This document shows, one piece after another, positions 1-6,671 of a stretch of DNA of 9,048 bases (position 1 is its first letter; every line of letters starts with the position of its first letter). The stretch is from the NCBI GenBank assembly GCA_009702305.1, contig WLIH01000061.1, forward strand, positions 1-9,048, written 5' to 3'. A program made the position numbers and the translations under genes. This stretch comes from Actinomycetota bacterium (GTDB lineage Bacteria > Actinomycetota > Actinomycetes > Propionibacteriales > Nocardioidaceae). The notes under the pieces are model-generated. The model saw only the letters and a list, made by a program, of their open reading frames with translations. It did not search any database and was not told the origin of the DNA.

Positions 1-302
1 GCCAGTGGCGGGGCGTCACCATCCGCGGCACCAACCTGACCAAGCTGGACCTCACCGGGATCGACCTGCGTGAGGCCGACCTGTCCTTGTCGGACCTGAC
101 CGGGTCGGTGTTGCGCGACGCACTGCTCTCCGGAGCCACGGTGCGCGAGACCAACCTGCGCAGCGCAGACCTGCGCGGCGCCCAGCTCGACGGCGTCGAC
201 CTCAGCGTCGCTCGACTGCGCCTGACCCGCCTGGACCTGACCGGGGCAGTCCTGCTCGCCGAGGTCCACGGAGCCGTCGTCGATCTGCCACGGCCGGGAT
301 AG
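1..302 (+). CDS. Pentapeptide-repeat protein, C-terminal part
   Basis: The frame beginning at base 3 is open from the window edge to the TAG at 300-302, giving 99 residues with the true start outside the window. Almost the whole visible part is five-residue repeats of the A(D/N)LXX kind, for example TNLTK, LDLTG, ADLSL, TNLRS and ADLRG. This is the signature of the pentapeptide-repeat family, which folds as a right-handed four-sided beta helix. The repeats decay in the last 20 residues, which end in a short non-repeat tail. No signal peptide or enzyme domain is visible, but the N-terminus is missing. Family members range from gyrase-protecting DNA mimics to proteins of unknown role, so a specific function cannot be given. 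The internal TTG at 87 is a repeat codon and not the likely start. The stop codon lies inside the stem of the hairpin at 294-363. Confidence 0.9.
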   Translation, partial: QWRGVTIRGTNLTKLDLTGIDLREADLSLSDLTGSVLRDALLSGATVRETNLRSADLRGAQLDGVDLSVARLRLTRLDLTGAVLLAEVHGAVVDLPRPG

Positions 303-363
303 TCCGTCACGAAATGGCTGTCCGACGTCGATCCAGGCGACCACATCGTGACGGACTACCCGG
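294..363. terminator. Long hairpin between convergent genes, probable bidirectional terminator
   Basis: The left arm at 294-312 (core TAGTCCGTCACGA, 300-312) pairs with the right arm at 346-363 (core TCGTGACGGACTA, 346-358). That makes 13 uninterrupted pairs plus five more beyond one bulged A at 299. The loop of 33 nt can form a small inner TGG/CCA pairing (315-317 with 341-343). It lies exactly where the pentapeptide gene (plus strand) and bsaP (minus strand) end. There is no T-tract on either side, which is common for actinobacterial hairpin terminators. The inverted repeat is seen directly; the termination role is inferred from position. Confidence 0.72.
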
Positions 364-387
364 GCGAGTCTGTCAGGGCAGCCCTGC

Positions 388-570
388 TCAGCTGGTGAGG
401 ACGCCGTGCTCGACGCAGGCCGCCGACCAGCCCCGGGGGGTGACCTGCACCTTCATCCGGCGCTGGCAGCTGGTGCAGAAGCGCGGCGGCTCCATGACGA
501 GCTGGACGTCGCAGACCGTGTGGTCGCGGGCCTCGCCCGGCTGGCCGCAGTGCGCGCAGTACGTCGTCAT
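388..570 (-). CDS. bsaP: BsaP-like biotin synthase auxiliary protein
   Basis: This 60-residue protein begins at ATG 570 and ends at TGA 388, 11 nt downstream of the bioB stop on the same strand. It has six cysteines: C5 and C8 (CAHC), C20, C32 and C35 (CTSC), and C52, with H7, H17 and H55 near them, so it probably binds metal or an iron-sulfur cluster. The stretch from residue 30, [10 protein letters not shown] followed by QVTPRGW and a CVEHG end, together with its place behind bioB, fits the actinobacterial BsaP family. BsaP (Rv1590) was shown in Mycobacterium tuberculosis to be needed for BioB to convert dethiobiotin to biotin. The assignment rests on remembered family features and on context, not on an alignment. 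No good ribosome binding site precedes the ATG, so translation may depend on ribosomes finishing bioB. The alternative reading is an unrelated small zinc-ribbon protein, less likely in this setting. Confidence 0.85.
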   Translation of the reverse strand: MTTYCAHCGQPGEARDHTVCDVQLVMEPPRFCTSCQRRMKVQVTPRGWSAACVEHGVLTS

Positions 571-581
571 CGCAGCCGTGT

Positions 582-1577
582 CTACAGGGTCTTCGCGAGC
601 TCGCGGATCGGCATCTTGAGGTCGGCCAGCAGGGCGAGGTCCTCGTCGGCGTCGCGACCCAGGGTGGTGAGGTAGTTGCCGACGATGACGGCATTGATGC
701 CGCCGAGCAGTCCGTCACGGGTGCCGAGGTCGCCGAGGGTGAGCTCGCGCCCGCCGGCGTAGCGCAGGATCGTGCGCGGCATCGCGAGCCGGAAGGCCGC
801 GATCGTGCGCAGCGCGTCCTGGCTGCTCATGATCGGCAGGTCGCCGAACGGCGTGCCGGGCCGCGGGTTGAGGAAGTTGAGCGGCACCTCGTGCGGGTCG
901 AGCTCGGCCAGCTGCGAGGCGAGCTCGGCACGCTGCTCCAGGCTCTCGCCCATGCCGACCAGCCCACCGCAACACAGCTCCATGCCGGCCTCGCGGACCA
1001 TCTCGCAGGTGGCCCAGCGCTCCTCGTAGGAGTGGGTCGTGACGACCTGCGGGAAGTAGGACTTCGCCGCCTCGAGGTTGTGGTTGTAGCGGTGCACGCC
1101 CATGGCGGCCAGATCGTCGACCTGCTCCTGGGTGAGCATGCCCAGCGAGCAGGCGACGTTGATGTCGACCGCCTCCTGGATCGCCTTGATGCCCTCGCGG
1201 ACCTGCGTCATCAGACGCTCGTCGGGGCCGCGGACGGCGGCGACGATGCAGAACTCCGTGGCGCCGGTCGCCGCGGTCTCCTCGGCGGCCTTGACCAGCT
1301 GCGGGATGTCGAGCCACACCGAGCGCACCGGCGAGGTGAACTGGCCCGACTGGCTGCAGAAGTGGCAGTCCTCGGGGCAGCCGCCGGTCTTGAGGCTGAT
1401 GATGCCCTCGACCTCGACCTCGGGACCGCAGTGCTTCATCCGGACGGCGTGCGCCAGCTCGAGCAGCTCCGGGATCTGATCCTCCGGCAGCTGCAGCACC
1501 TCGACGAGCTCGTCGTACGAGAGGCCGATGCCGCCGTCGAGGACCTGGGTCTTGGCGCGCTCGAGAATGTCAGTCAC
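582..1577 (-). CDS. bioB: Biotin synthase
   Basis: This radical-SAM enzyme inserts sulfur into dethiobiotin to form biotin, the last step of the pathway. From the GTG at 1577 the protein has 331 residues, usual for the family. The SAM-cluster motif is C67-x3-C71-x2-C74 ([10 protein letters not shown]). The ligands expected for the sulfur-donating [2Fe-2S] cluster are C110 (TEFC), C143 (VACSLGML), C202 and R272 (ILRYAGGR), which correspond to C97, C128, C188 and R260 of the E. coli enzyme by motif alignment. The residue after C202 is also cysteine ([11 protein letters not shown]), where E. coli has serine. The GTG start is preferred because the conserved N-terminus MTDILERAK begins there and a TAGATT box lies 7 nt upstream. 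The frame is open far beyond it, but that stretch is antisense to bioA. There is no Shine-Dalgarno, so the mRNA may be leaderless. The gene is followed by bsaP and is divergent from bioA. Confidence 0.97.
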   Translation of the reverse strand: MTDILERAKTQVLDGGIGLSYDELVEVLQLPEDQIPELLELAHAVRMKHCGPEVEVEGIISLKTGGCPEDCHFCSQSGQFTSPVRSVWLDIPQLVKAAEETAATGATEFCIVAAVRGPDERLMTQVREGIKAIQEAVDINVACSLGMLTQEQVDDLAAMGVHRYNHNLEAAKSYFPQVVTTHSYEERWATCEMVREAGMELCCGGLVGMGESLEQRAELASQLAELDPHEVPLNFLNPRPGTPFGDLPIMSSQDALRTIAAFRLAMPRTILRYAGGRELTLGDLGTRDGLLGGINAVIVGNYLTTLGRDADEDLALLADLKMPIRELAKTL

Positions 1578-1584
1578 GCAGGGC

Positions 1585-1590
1585 AATCTA
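1585..1590 (-). promoter_or_regulatory. Candidate -10 box of a leaderless bioB promoter
   Basis: On the minus strand TAGATT is followed by 7 nt (GCCCTGC) and then the GTG start of bioB. The box fits the TANNNT actinobacterial -10 consensus, and the distance puts the transcript start on or next to the GTG. No Shine-Dalgarno and no good -35 element are visible. An imperfect inverted repeat, GGGC at 1581-1584 with GCCC at 1594-1597, flanks the box and could be a regulator contact, but it is short. Confidence 0.5.
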
Positions 1591-1662
1591 GTCGCCCGGT
1601 GACGCAGACCCGCACTCGCGGTCGCTGGTTGGTACGGCACGCGCGGCACCCGGGGGCGCTCG

Positions 1663-1668
1663 TAGACT
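1663..1668 (+). promoter_or_regulatory. Candidate -10 box of a leaderless bioA promoter
   Basis: TAGACT is followed by 8 nt (CCGCTGCG) and the ATG of bioA at 1677. The arrangement mirrors the bioB side of this 99-nt region and implies a transcript starting at or just before the ATG. No Shine-Dalgarno precedes the ATG. At the usual 17-18 nt upstream the sequence is all G/C, with no -35 match. It would drive bioA-bioF-bioD and perhaps the gene at 4797. Confidence 0.5.
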
Positions 1669-1676
1669 CCGCTGCG

Positions 1677-2960
1677 ATGATCCCCGCCGACCACGGGTCC
1701 CTCCTGGACTTCGACCGCGACCACGTGTGGCACCCCTACACGTCGATGACCGACCCCGCGCCGGTCCGGCTCGTCACGAGCGCGTCCGGAGTCCGGCTGC
1801 GGATGGCCGACGGCTCCGAGCTGGTCGACGCGATGTCGTCGTGGTGGGCGGCGCTGCACGGCTACAACCACCCCACGCTCAACGCCGCCCTCGTGGAGCA
1901 GGCGGGCCGGATGTCGCACGTGATGTTCGGCGGGCTGACCCACGAGCCGGCGATCCGGCTGGCCGAGCGGCTCGTCGAGGTCAGCCCCGCGGGCCTCGAG
2001 CACGTCTTCCTCGCCGACTCCGGCTCGGTGAGCGTCGAGGTCGCGATCAAGATGGTGCTCCAGCACCAGCGCGGCACGGGACACCCCGAGCGCACCCGGC
2101 TGCTGACCGTGCGCGGCGGCTACCACGGCGACACGTTCGGCGCCATGAGCGTGTGCGACCCGGTCGGCGGCATGCACTCGATGTTCACCGACGTGCTCGC
2201 CCCGCAGCTCTTCGCCGAGCGCCCCCCGTCGGCGTACGACGACGTGGCCGGGTGGGCCGAGGCGTTCCGCGCGCTCGCGGCGCAGCACGCCCACGAGCTC
2301 GCCGGCATCATCGTCGAGCCGCTGCTGCAGGGCGCCGGCGGCATGCACATCTACGACCCGGCCTGCCTGCGCGTGATGCGCGAGGTCGCCGACGAGCACG
2401 CACTCGTGCTCGTCTTCGACGAGATCGCCACCGGGTTCGGTCGCACCGGCACCTTCTTCGCCGCCGACGCCGCCGGGGTCGCGCCCGACGTGCTCTGCGT
2501 CGGCAAGGCCCTGACCGGCGGCTACCTGACCCTGGCCGCCGTCCTCTGCACGGGTGCCGTGGCCCGGGGGCTGTCGGCCTCCGAGACGGGAGTGCTGATG
2601 CACGGCCCGACGTTCATGGGCAACCCGCTGGCCTGCGCCGTCGCGCTCGCGAGCCTCGACCTGTTGGAGGCCGGCGACTGGGCGGCATCGGTCGCTCGGG
2701 TCAACGCCGGCCTCGTCGCCGGGTTGGAGCCGCTGCGCCATCGCGCCGGGGTGATCGACGTGCGCACCATCGGTGCCGTCGGCGTCGTGCAGCTCGACCA
2801 CGCCGTCGACGTCGTCGCGGCGACCGACGCGGCCGTCGCCGCCGGCGTGTGGATCCGCCCCTTCCGCGACCAGATCTACACGATGCCGCCCTACATCAGC
2901 ACCGACGACGACGTCGCGCTGATCTGCCGCGCCATCGGCCGAGCCGCGGAGGTGGCCTGA
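1677..2960 (+). CDS. bioA: Adenosylmethionine-8-amino-7-oxononanoate aminotransferase
   Basis: This PLP enzyme transfers the amino group of S-adenosylmethionine to 8-amino-7-oxononanoate (KAPA), giving 7,8-diaminopelargonate (DAPA). The 427 residues match the family length. Visible landmarks are the N-terminal HVWHPYTSM with Y21, the SSWW pair at 55-58, GYHGDTFG around Y149, the PLP-contacting D248 in [12 protein letters not shown] with R256, the Schiff-base lysine K277 in [10 protein letters not shown], and R394 in [10 protein letters not shown] near the C-terminus. These correspond to Y17, W52, Y144, D245, R253, K274 and R391 of E. coli BioA. The tryptophan, tyrosine and arginine set separates BioA from other class III aminotransferases. 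The start at ATG 1677 is chosen because upstream sequence in frame is antisense to bioB and the family N-terminus begins here. It leads the bioA-bioF-bioD operon, with 2 nt to bioF. Confidence 0.97.
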   Translation: MIPADHGSLLDFDRDHVWHPYTSMTDPAPVRLVTSASGVRLRMADGSELVDAMSSWWAALHGYNHPTLNAALVEQAGRMSHVMFGGLTHEPAIRLAERLVEVSPAGLEHVFLADSGSVSVEVAIKMVLQHQRGTGHPERTRLLTVRGGYHGDTFGAMSVCDPVGGMHSMFTDVLAPQLFAERPPSAYDDVAGWAEAFRALAAQHAHELAGIIVEPLLQGAGGMHIYDPACLRVMREVADEHALVLVFDEIATGFGRTGTFFAADAAGVAPDVLCVGKALTGGYLTLAAVLCTGAVARGLSASETGVLMHGPTFMGNPLACAVALASLDLLEAGDWAASVARVNAGLVAGLEPLRHRAGVIDVRTIGAVGVVQLDHAVDVVAATDAAVAAGVWIRPFRDQIYTMPPYISTDDDVALICRAIGRAAEVA

Positions 2961-2962
2961 GC

Positions 2963-4090
2963 ATGAGCGACATCAGCTGGAGCGACTGGCTGGCCGAGCA
3001 GGCGGCCGACCGCGAGGCCTCGGGCCTGCGCCGCGCCCTGGTGCCGCGGGGCCCGGCCGACCGCGTCGTCGACCTCGCCGGCAACGACTACCTCGGGCTG
3101 TCCGGGCATCCCGCGGTGCGGCAGGGCGCCGCCGACGCGGCTCTGGTCTGGGGCGCCGGCGCCGGGGCGTCGCGGCTCGTGACCGGCACCCTCGACCTGC
3201 ACGCCCAGCTCGAGGCCGAGCTGGCGGCGTACGCCGGGCAGCCGGCCGCCCTGGTCCTCTCGACCGGCTACCACGCCAACCTCGCGGTCGTGAGCGCCCT
3301 GGTCGACCGCGACTGCCACGTCATCTCCGACGCCCACATCCACGCCTCGCTGGTCGACGCCGTGCGGCTGTCGCGGGCCGGGCTCACCGTCACGCCGCAC
3401 AGCGACGTCGATGCCGTGCGCGACGCGCTGGCCAGCGGCGGCGGGGAGCGCACCATCGTGCTCGCCGAGTCGATCTACTCCGTGCTCGGCGACGAGGGTC
3501 CGCTGGTCGAGCTCGCCGCCCTGTGCGAGGAGCACGGCGCCCTGCTGGTCGTGGACGAGGCCCACGGGCTCGGCGTCCACGGCGCCGGCGTGGTGCAGCG
3601 TCTGGGCCTCGCCGGCCTGCCCCACGTCATCGTGACGATGACGCTGTCCAAGTCGCTCGGCAGCCAGGGCGGCGCCGTGCTCGCCTCGCCCGAGATCGTC
3701 GACCACCTGGTCAATCGGGCTCGCCCGTTCATCTTCGACACCGCGCTGGCGCCCGCGGCGACCGGTGCGGCGCTGGCTGCGCTCCGGGTGCTGCGCGAGA
3801 GCCCCGAGCTGCCCGCCGTCGTACGCCGTCGGGTGCTCGACCTCGCGGGCTCCCTGGGCGTCGAACCGCCCGCCGGAGCGGTGCTCTCGGTGCCGATGCC
3901 CTCCCCCGTCGTCGCGGTCGCCGCCCAGGCGGCGGCACTGGAGCAGAGTGTCCGGGTCGGCTGCTTCCGCCCGCCCTCGGTGCCCGACGGCGTCTCGCGG
4001 CTGCGGATCACCGTCAGCGCCGGCATCAGCGACGACGACTGGGCCCGCGCCAGCGACGTGCTCGTGGCCGTCGTCAAGGAGCACGCGTGA
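2963..4090 (+). CDS. bioF: 8-Amino-7-oxononanoate synthase
   Basis: This PLP-dependent alpha-oxoamine synthase joins a pimeloyl thioester with L-alanine, releasing CO2 to give KAPA, the first dedicated step of ring assembly. The protein has 375 residues, typical of BioF. Landmarks are [10 protein letters not shown] (37-46), [11 protein letters not shown] (70-80), [10 protein letters not shown] (100-109), the substrate/PLP histidine region SDAHIH (122-127), D198 and H201 in [10 protein letters not shown], and the Schiff-base lysine K230 in [11 protein letters not shown]. Other family members (2-amino-3-ketobutyrate ligase, serine palmitoyltransferase, 5-aminolevulinate synthase) share these motifs, so the operon position fixes the assignment. 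The start at ATG 2963 is supported by a strong GGAGGT at 2948-2953, 9 nt upstream and inside the end of bioA. The 3' end overlaps bioD by 4 nt. Confidence 0.96.
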   Translation: MSDISWSDWLAEQAADREASGLRRALVPRGPADRVVDLAGNDYLGLSGHPAVRQGAADAALVWGAGAGASRLVTGTLDLHAQLEAELAAYAGQPAALVLSTGYHANLAVVSALVDRDCHVISDAHIHASLVDAVRLSRAGLTVTPHSDVDAVRDALASGGGERTIVLAESIYSVLGDEGPLVELAALCEEHGALLVVDEAHGLGVHGAGVVQRLGLAGLPHVIVTMTLSKSLGSQGGAVLASPEIVDHLVNRARPFIFDTALAPAATGAALAALRVLRESPELPAVVRRRVLDLAGSLGVEPPAGAVLSVPMPSPVVAVAAQAAALEQSVRVGCFRPPSVPDGVSRLRITVSAGISDDDWARASDVLVAVVKEHA

Positions 4091-4764
4091 CCGGGCGGGT
4101 GCTCGTCGTGACCGGCACCTCGACCGGTGTCGGCAAGACCGTCGCCACCGCCGCCCTCGCTGCGACCGCCACCGGTCACGTCACGGTCGTCAAGCCGGCC
4201 CAGACCGGCATCGCCGACGGGGAGCCGGGCGACGCCGAGGTCGTGCACCGCCTGAGCGGCTGCGCGGTGCAGGAGTACACCGCCCTCGACGACCCGCTCG
4301 CCCCCGACACCGCCGCCCGGCTCCGCGGCGTGCGGATCCCGCCGATCGCGGAGTACGCCGACCGGATCCGGGTGCTGGCCGACTTCCACGACCTGGTCGT
4401 GGTCGAGGGCGCGGGCGGGCTGCTGGTGCGCCTCGACACCGAGGGCGGCACGCTGCTCGACCTCGCCGCCGAGCTGGCGGACACGCTGCCGCCCGGATCG
4501 GTCGACGTGGTGGTCGTGACCGCGGCCGGGCTGGGCACGCTCAACCACACCGAGCTGACCGTCGGCGCGCTGCGCGCCCGCGGCCTCGAGCCGGCCGGCC
4601 TGGTGATCGGGTCCTGGCCCGACGAGCCCGGCCTCGCCGAGACCTGCAACCGCGACGACCTGCCGCGCGTGAGCGGCTTACCCCTGCTCGCCACCATCCC
4701 CGCCGGCGCGGGCGCGCTGGAGCGCGACGCCTTCCGCGCTGCTGCGCCGGGCTGGTTCGCCTGA
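4087..4764 (+). CDS. bioD: Dethiobiotin synthetase
   Basis: This ATP-dependent carboxylase closes the ureido ring of dethiobiotin from DAPA and CO2. The protein has 225 residues. It opens with the P-loop GTSTGVGKT (10-18), containing K17. Then come K36 in VVKPAQTG, the DPLAPDTAAR substrate region (69-78) and E107 in VVEGAGGLLVRL, a typical BioD order. GTG 4087 overlaps the bioF stop as GTGA, and AAGGAG at 4076-4081 lies 5 nt upstream, so translation is likely coupled to bioF. The upstream extension of the open frame is a shadow of bioF. The C-terminal third, after residue about 165 (SWPDEPGL), is the less conserved nucleotide-base-binding part. Confidence 0.96.
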   Translation: MTGRVLVVTGTSTGVGKTVATAALAATATGHVTVVKPAQTGIADGEPGDAEVVHRLSGCAVQEYTALDDPLAPDTAARLRGVRIPPIAEYADRIRVLADFHDLVVVEGAGGLLVRLDTEGGTLLDLAAELADTLPPGSVDVVVVTAAGLGTLNHTELTVGALRARGLEPAGLVIGSWPDEPGLAETCNRDDLPRVSGLPLLATIPAGAGALERDAFRAAAPGWFA

Positions 4765-4796
4765 GCTCTGCTGGGCCGGCCGGGCAGACTGGGGAG

Positions 4797-5105
4797 GTGC
4801 ACGCCACCGCTGAGCCCGAGAGCGCCGACGAGGTCTACCGCGTCCTGCTCGAGCCGACCCGTCGCGGTCGGCTGCCCCGGATGCTGCGCGGGGCGCTCGA
4901 CCTCTGGTGCGCGATGAGCGGCGGACTGCTCGAGCTCTCGCACGGTGGCGAGCTGGTCGTCCGCGAGCACCTCGACGGGCGGGAGGTCGCCCGGGTGCCG
5001 GCTCCGACGCCGCGCCTGGCCGCCGAGCTCTACGACGAGATCACCGATCAGCTCGCGACGCTGAGCCCCGCAGAGTTCCGCGCCGTCTGGCACGTCGCGA
5101 CCTGA
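4797..5105 (+). CDS. Conserved-looking hypothetical protein downstream of bioD
   Basis: I do not recognise this protein. From GTG 4797 it has 102 residues: an acidic start (ATAEPESADEVYRVL), a basic patch (EPTRRGRLPRMLRG, about 19-32), then alternating hydrophobic strands (LLELSHGGELVVREHL) and a helical C-terminus ending SPAEFRAVWHVAT. No signal peptide, membrane segment or cysteine pair is seen; it looks like a small soluble alpha/beta protein. Evidence that it is real: it fills the space between bioD and the hairpin, its reading is not a shadow of a longer gene, and a -10-like CAGACT (4785-4790) lies 6 nt before the GTG, resembling the bioA box. The 32-nt gap to bioD also allows read-through, so it may be a fourth gene of the bio operon. 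A later in-frame ATG at 4914 would cut off the basic patch. Confidence 0.7.
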   Translation: MHATAEPESADEVYRVLLEPTRRGRLPRMLRGALDLWCAMSGGLLELSHGGELVVREHLDGREVARVPAPTPRLAAELYDEITDQLATLSPAEFRAVWHVAT

Positions 5106-5107
5106 CG

Positions 5108-5180
5108 GGGCGCCTGCTGGGTCGTGTGCCTGGCGACGCACTGCAGCGCGTCCGGGGACACACGACCCAAGCAAGCGCCC
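5108..5180. terminator. Long hairpin between convergent genes, probable bidirectional terminator
   Basis: The left arm at 5108-5128 pairs with the right arm at 5159-5180 through 20 base pairs, with one mismatch (5114/5174) and one bulged A (5170). The uninterrupted core is TGGGTCGTGTG (5118-5128) with CACACGACCCA (5159-5169). The 30-nt loop can form an inner GACGC/GCGTC stem (5135-5139 with 5148-5152). It starts 2 nt after the stop of the 4797 gene and ends 5 nt before the amidase stop on the other strand. No T-tract is present. The fold is read directly from the sequence; the terminator role is inferred from position. Confidence 0.75.
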
Positions 5181-5185
5181 AGGGC

Positions 5186-6643
5186 TCAGGGCATCGAGGT
5201 CGGCCGTGAGCCGAGTCGCCACCGCGGCGGCGTCCGGTCGCGCCAGGGCGCGGCCGCCTCGATCTGGGCCGAGAGGGCCAGCAGCAGCTCCTCCTCGGCC
5301 GGTCGGGCCGCGAGCATCACACCGACCGGCAGGCCGTCGGGGGTCCAGTGCAGCGGCAGGGAGACGGCCGGCATGCCGGTGACGTTCCACGCGGAGGTCC
5401 ACGGCGTGAAGGCCTTCTGAGCCTCGAAGTCGGCGGCCGGGTCGGCGTCGTCGCGCAGCGCACCCACCGGCAGCGGCGGCGTCGCGAGCGTCGGGGTCAG
5501 CACGGCGTCGTACGGCGCGAGCGTGGTCAGCGTCTGAGCCGCGAAGCGTCGCATCGCGCCGATCGCCAGACCGAACTCCGGGCCGCTGACGGCCCGCCCG
5601 CGCTCGGCCAGCCAGCGGGTCAGCGGGCGCAGCAGATGCTCCCGCTCCGGCGGCACCGGCGAGAGCGCGGTCAGCACGGCCCAGCAGATCTCGAAGGTCG
5701 GCACCGCCTCCCGGGCCATCGGCACGGCGATGTCGACGACCTCGTGACCGAGCTCCTCGAGCAGCCGCGAGGCGGCCTCCCAGGCTGCGAGGCACTCGGG
5801 GTCGACGGGACTGTCGGTGATGACTGGTGTGCTGAAGCGAGCGATCCGCAGACGCCCCGGGTCGCGATCGCAGGCCGCGACGAAGGACGAGGACGGAGGT
5901 GGCGCCCAGGACGGATCGCCCACCCGACGACCGGCGAGGACATCGAGCATCGCCGCCGCGTCGCGCACGTCGCGGGCCAGCGCACCCGACGTCGCCAAAC
6001 CCACCGGGTCCCCGTACGACGGGTGCCCGCTGATCCGGCCGCGGGTCGGCTTGAGGCCGACCAGACCGCAGCAGGAGGCCGGGATCCGGATCGAGCCGCC
6101 ACCGTCGGAGCCCTGGGCCAGCGGCACCAGACCGGCCGCGACCGCCGCTGCCGCGCCGCCCGAGGAGCCTCCCGCCATCCGGGTGCGGTCCCACGGCGTG
6201 ACGGCCGGGGGTCGATCGTCCGGCTCGGTGTAGCAGGGCGAGCCGAACTCCGGCGTGCTGGTCTTGCCCAGGCTGACCAGGCCCGCCGCCTCGAGCGCGA
6301 GGGTGACGCCGTCGGAGACGTCCGGCACGAAGTCGGCGTAGGCCGCCGAGCCGAAGGTCGTGCGCACGCCGGCGGTGAGGTTGAGGTCCTTGATCGCCGT
6401 CGGCACGCCCCACAGCGGTGACCGGGCGGCGCCGGGATCACCCGACAGCTCAGCCTGCAGCCGTCGTGCGTGCTCGCGCGCCCGGTCGGCGACGACGGTG
6501 ACGAAGGCACCGACGCCGTCCTCGGGGCGATCGAGGGCTTCGATGCGCTGCAGGTAGTGCTCGACCAGCTCGAGCGGTGCGACCGCCCGGTCGCGGACGA
6601 GCGCACCCTGCTCGAGGGCGGTCAGGTCATGGAGCTCGCTCAC
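5186..6643 (-). CDS. Amidase-signature family hydrolase
   Basis: This protein of 485 residues belongs to the amidase-signature family, which hydrolyses carboxamide bonds with a Ser-cisSer-Lys triad. The triad is visible: K85 in GVPTAIKDLN, S160 in MAGGSSGGAAAAVAAG, and the nucleophile S184 in GSDGGGSIRIPAS. The 24-residue spacing of the two serines equals that in fatty acid amide hydrolase (S217/S241). The downstream GLKPTRGRIS is also conserved. There is no signal peptide, so it is probably cytosolic. The substrate cannot be told. It is not a convincing GatA, because no gatB or gatC lies nearby. The GTG at 6643 is chosen because upstream frame is antisense to the reductase and a TACGGT box lies 6 nt before it. 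It follows the FMN reductase by 28 nt on the same strand, so the two may share a transcript. Confidence 0.92.
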   Translation of the reverse strand: MSELHDLTALEQGALVRDRAVAPLELVEHYLQRIEALDRPEDGVGAFVTVVADRAREHARRLQAELSGDPGAARSPLWGVPTAIKDLNLTAGVRTTFGSAAYADFVPDVSDGVTLALEAAGLVSLGKTSTPEFGSPCYTEPDDRPPAVTPWDRTRMAGGSSGGAAAAVAAGLVPLAQGSDGGGSIRIPASCCGLVGLKPTRGRISGHPSYGDPVGLATSGALARDVRDAAAMLDVLAGRRVGDPSWAPPPSSSFVAACDRDPGRLRIARFSTPVITDSPVDPECLAAWEAASRLLEELGHEVVDIAVPMAREAVPTFEICWAVLTALSPVPPEREHLLRPLTRWLAERGRAVSGPEFGLAIGAMRRFAAQTLTTLAPYDAVLTPTLATPPLPVGALRDDADPAADFEAQKAFTPWTSAWNVTGMPAVSLPLHWTPDGLPVGVMLAARPAEEELLLALSAQIEAAAPWRDRTPPRWRLGSRPTSMP

Positions 6644-6649
6644 CCCATG

Positions 6650-6655
6650 ACCGTA
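6650..6655 (-). promoter_or_regulatory. Candidate -10 box of an internal leaderless amidase promoter
   Basis: On the minus strand TACGGT is followed by 6 nt (CATGGG) and the amidase GTG at 6643. The spacing suits a leaderless transcript, and no Shine-Dalgarno is seen. It sits in the 28-nt gap after the reductase gene, so the amidase might be made even when the upstream promoter is repressed. The match is only to the loose TANNNT pattern. Confidence 0.35.
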
Positions 6656-6671
6656 CGGGTCCGGGACGGGC

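Noticed and set aside
314..619. Plus-strand open frame over the bsaP gene
   Set aside because: The minus-strand frame has the six-cysteine pattern, a clean ATG-to-stop fit behind bioB, and family features. This frame is its antisense shadow.
709..719. AGTCCGTCACG inside bioB, identical to part of the hairpin arm at 301-311
   Set aside because: It encodes conserved BioB residues (TRDGLLGG region), is only 11 nt long, and has no partner arm nearby, so chance is the best explanation.
1591..1630. Imperfect direct repeat, GTCGCCCGGT and GTCGCTGGTT, 30 nt apart
   Set aside because: Only 7 of 10 positions match in GC-rich sequence. It is not enough to call an operator, although the three-helical-turn spacing was noted.
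891..1676. In-frame extension upstream of bioA through bioB
   Set aside because: The translated sequence is antisense to bioB, and the BioA N-terminal motif starts just after 1677.
1578..1676. Search for a BioQ- or BirA-type operator in the bio divergent region
   Set aside because: I found no clear long palindrome of the TGAAC/GTT kind that I associate with BioQ sites.
1578..2801. Very long open frame running upstream of bioB on the minus strand
   Set aside because: It is antisense to bioA and has the low-complexity Arg/His/Gly/Ala-rich composition of a GC-rich shadow frame. The BioB family N-terminus begins at 1577.
2891..4084. 397-codon open frame antisense to bioF
   Set aside because: It is a mirror of well-supported bioF coding sequence, with His/Gln/Gly/Asp-rich composition and no domain.
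5348..6421. 357-codon open frame antisense to the amidase
   Set aside because: The amidase carries an intact catalytic triad on the other strand; this frame is arginine-rich shadow.
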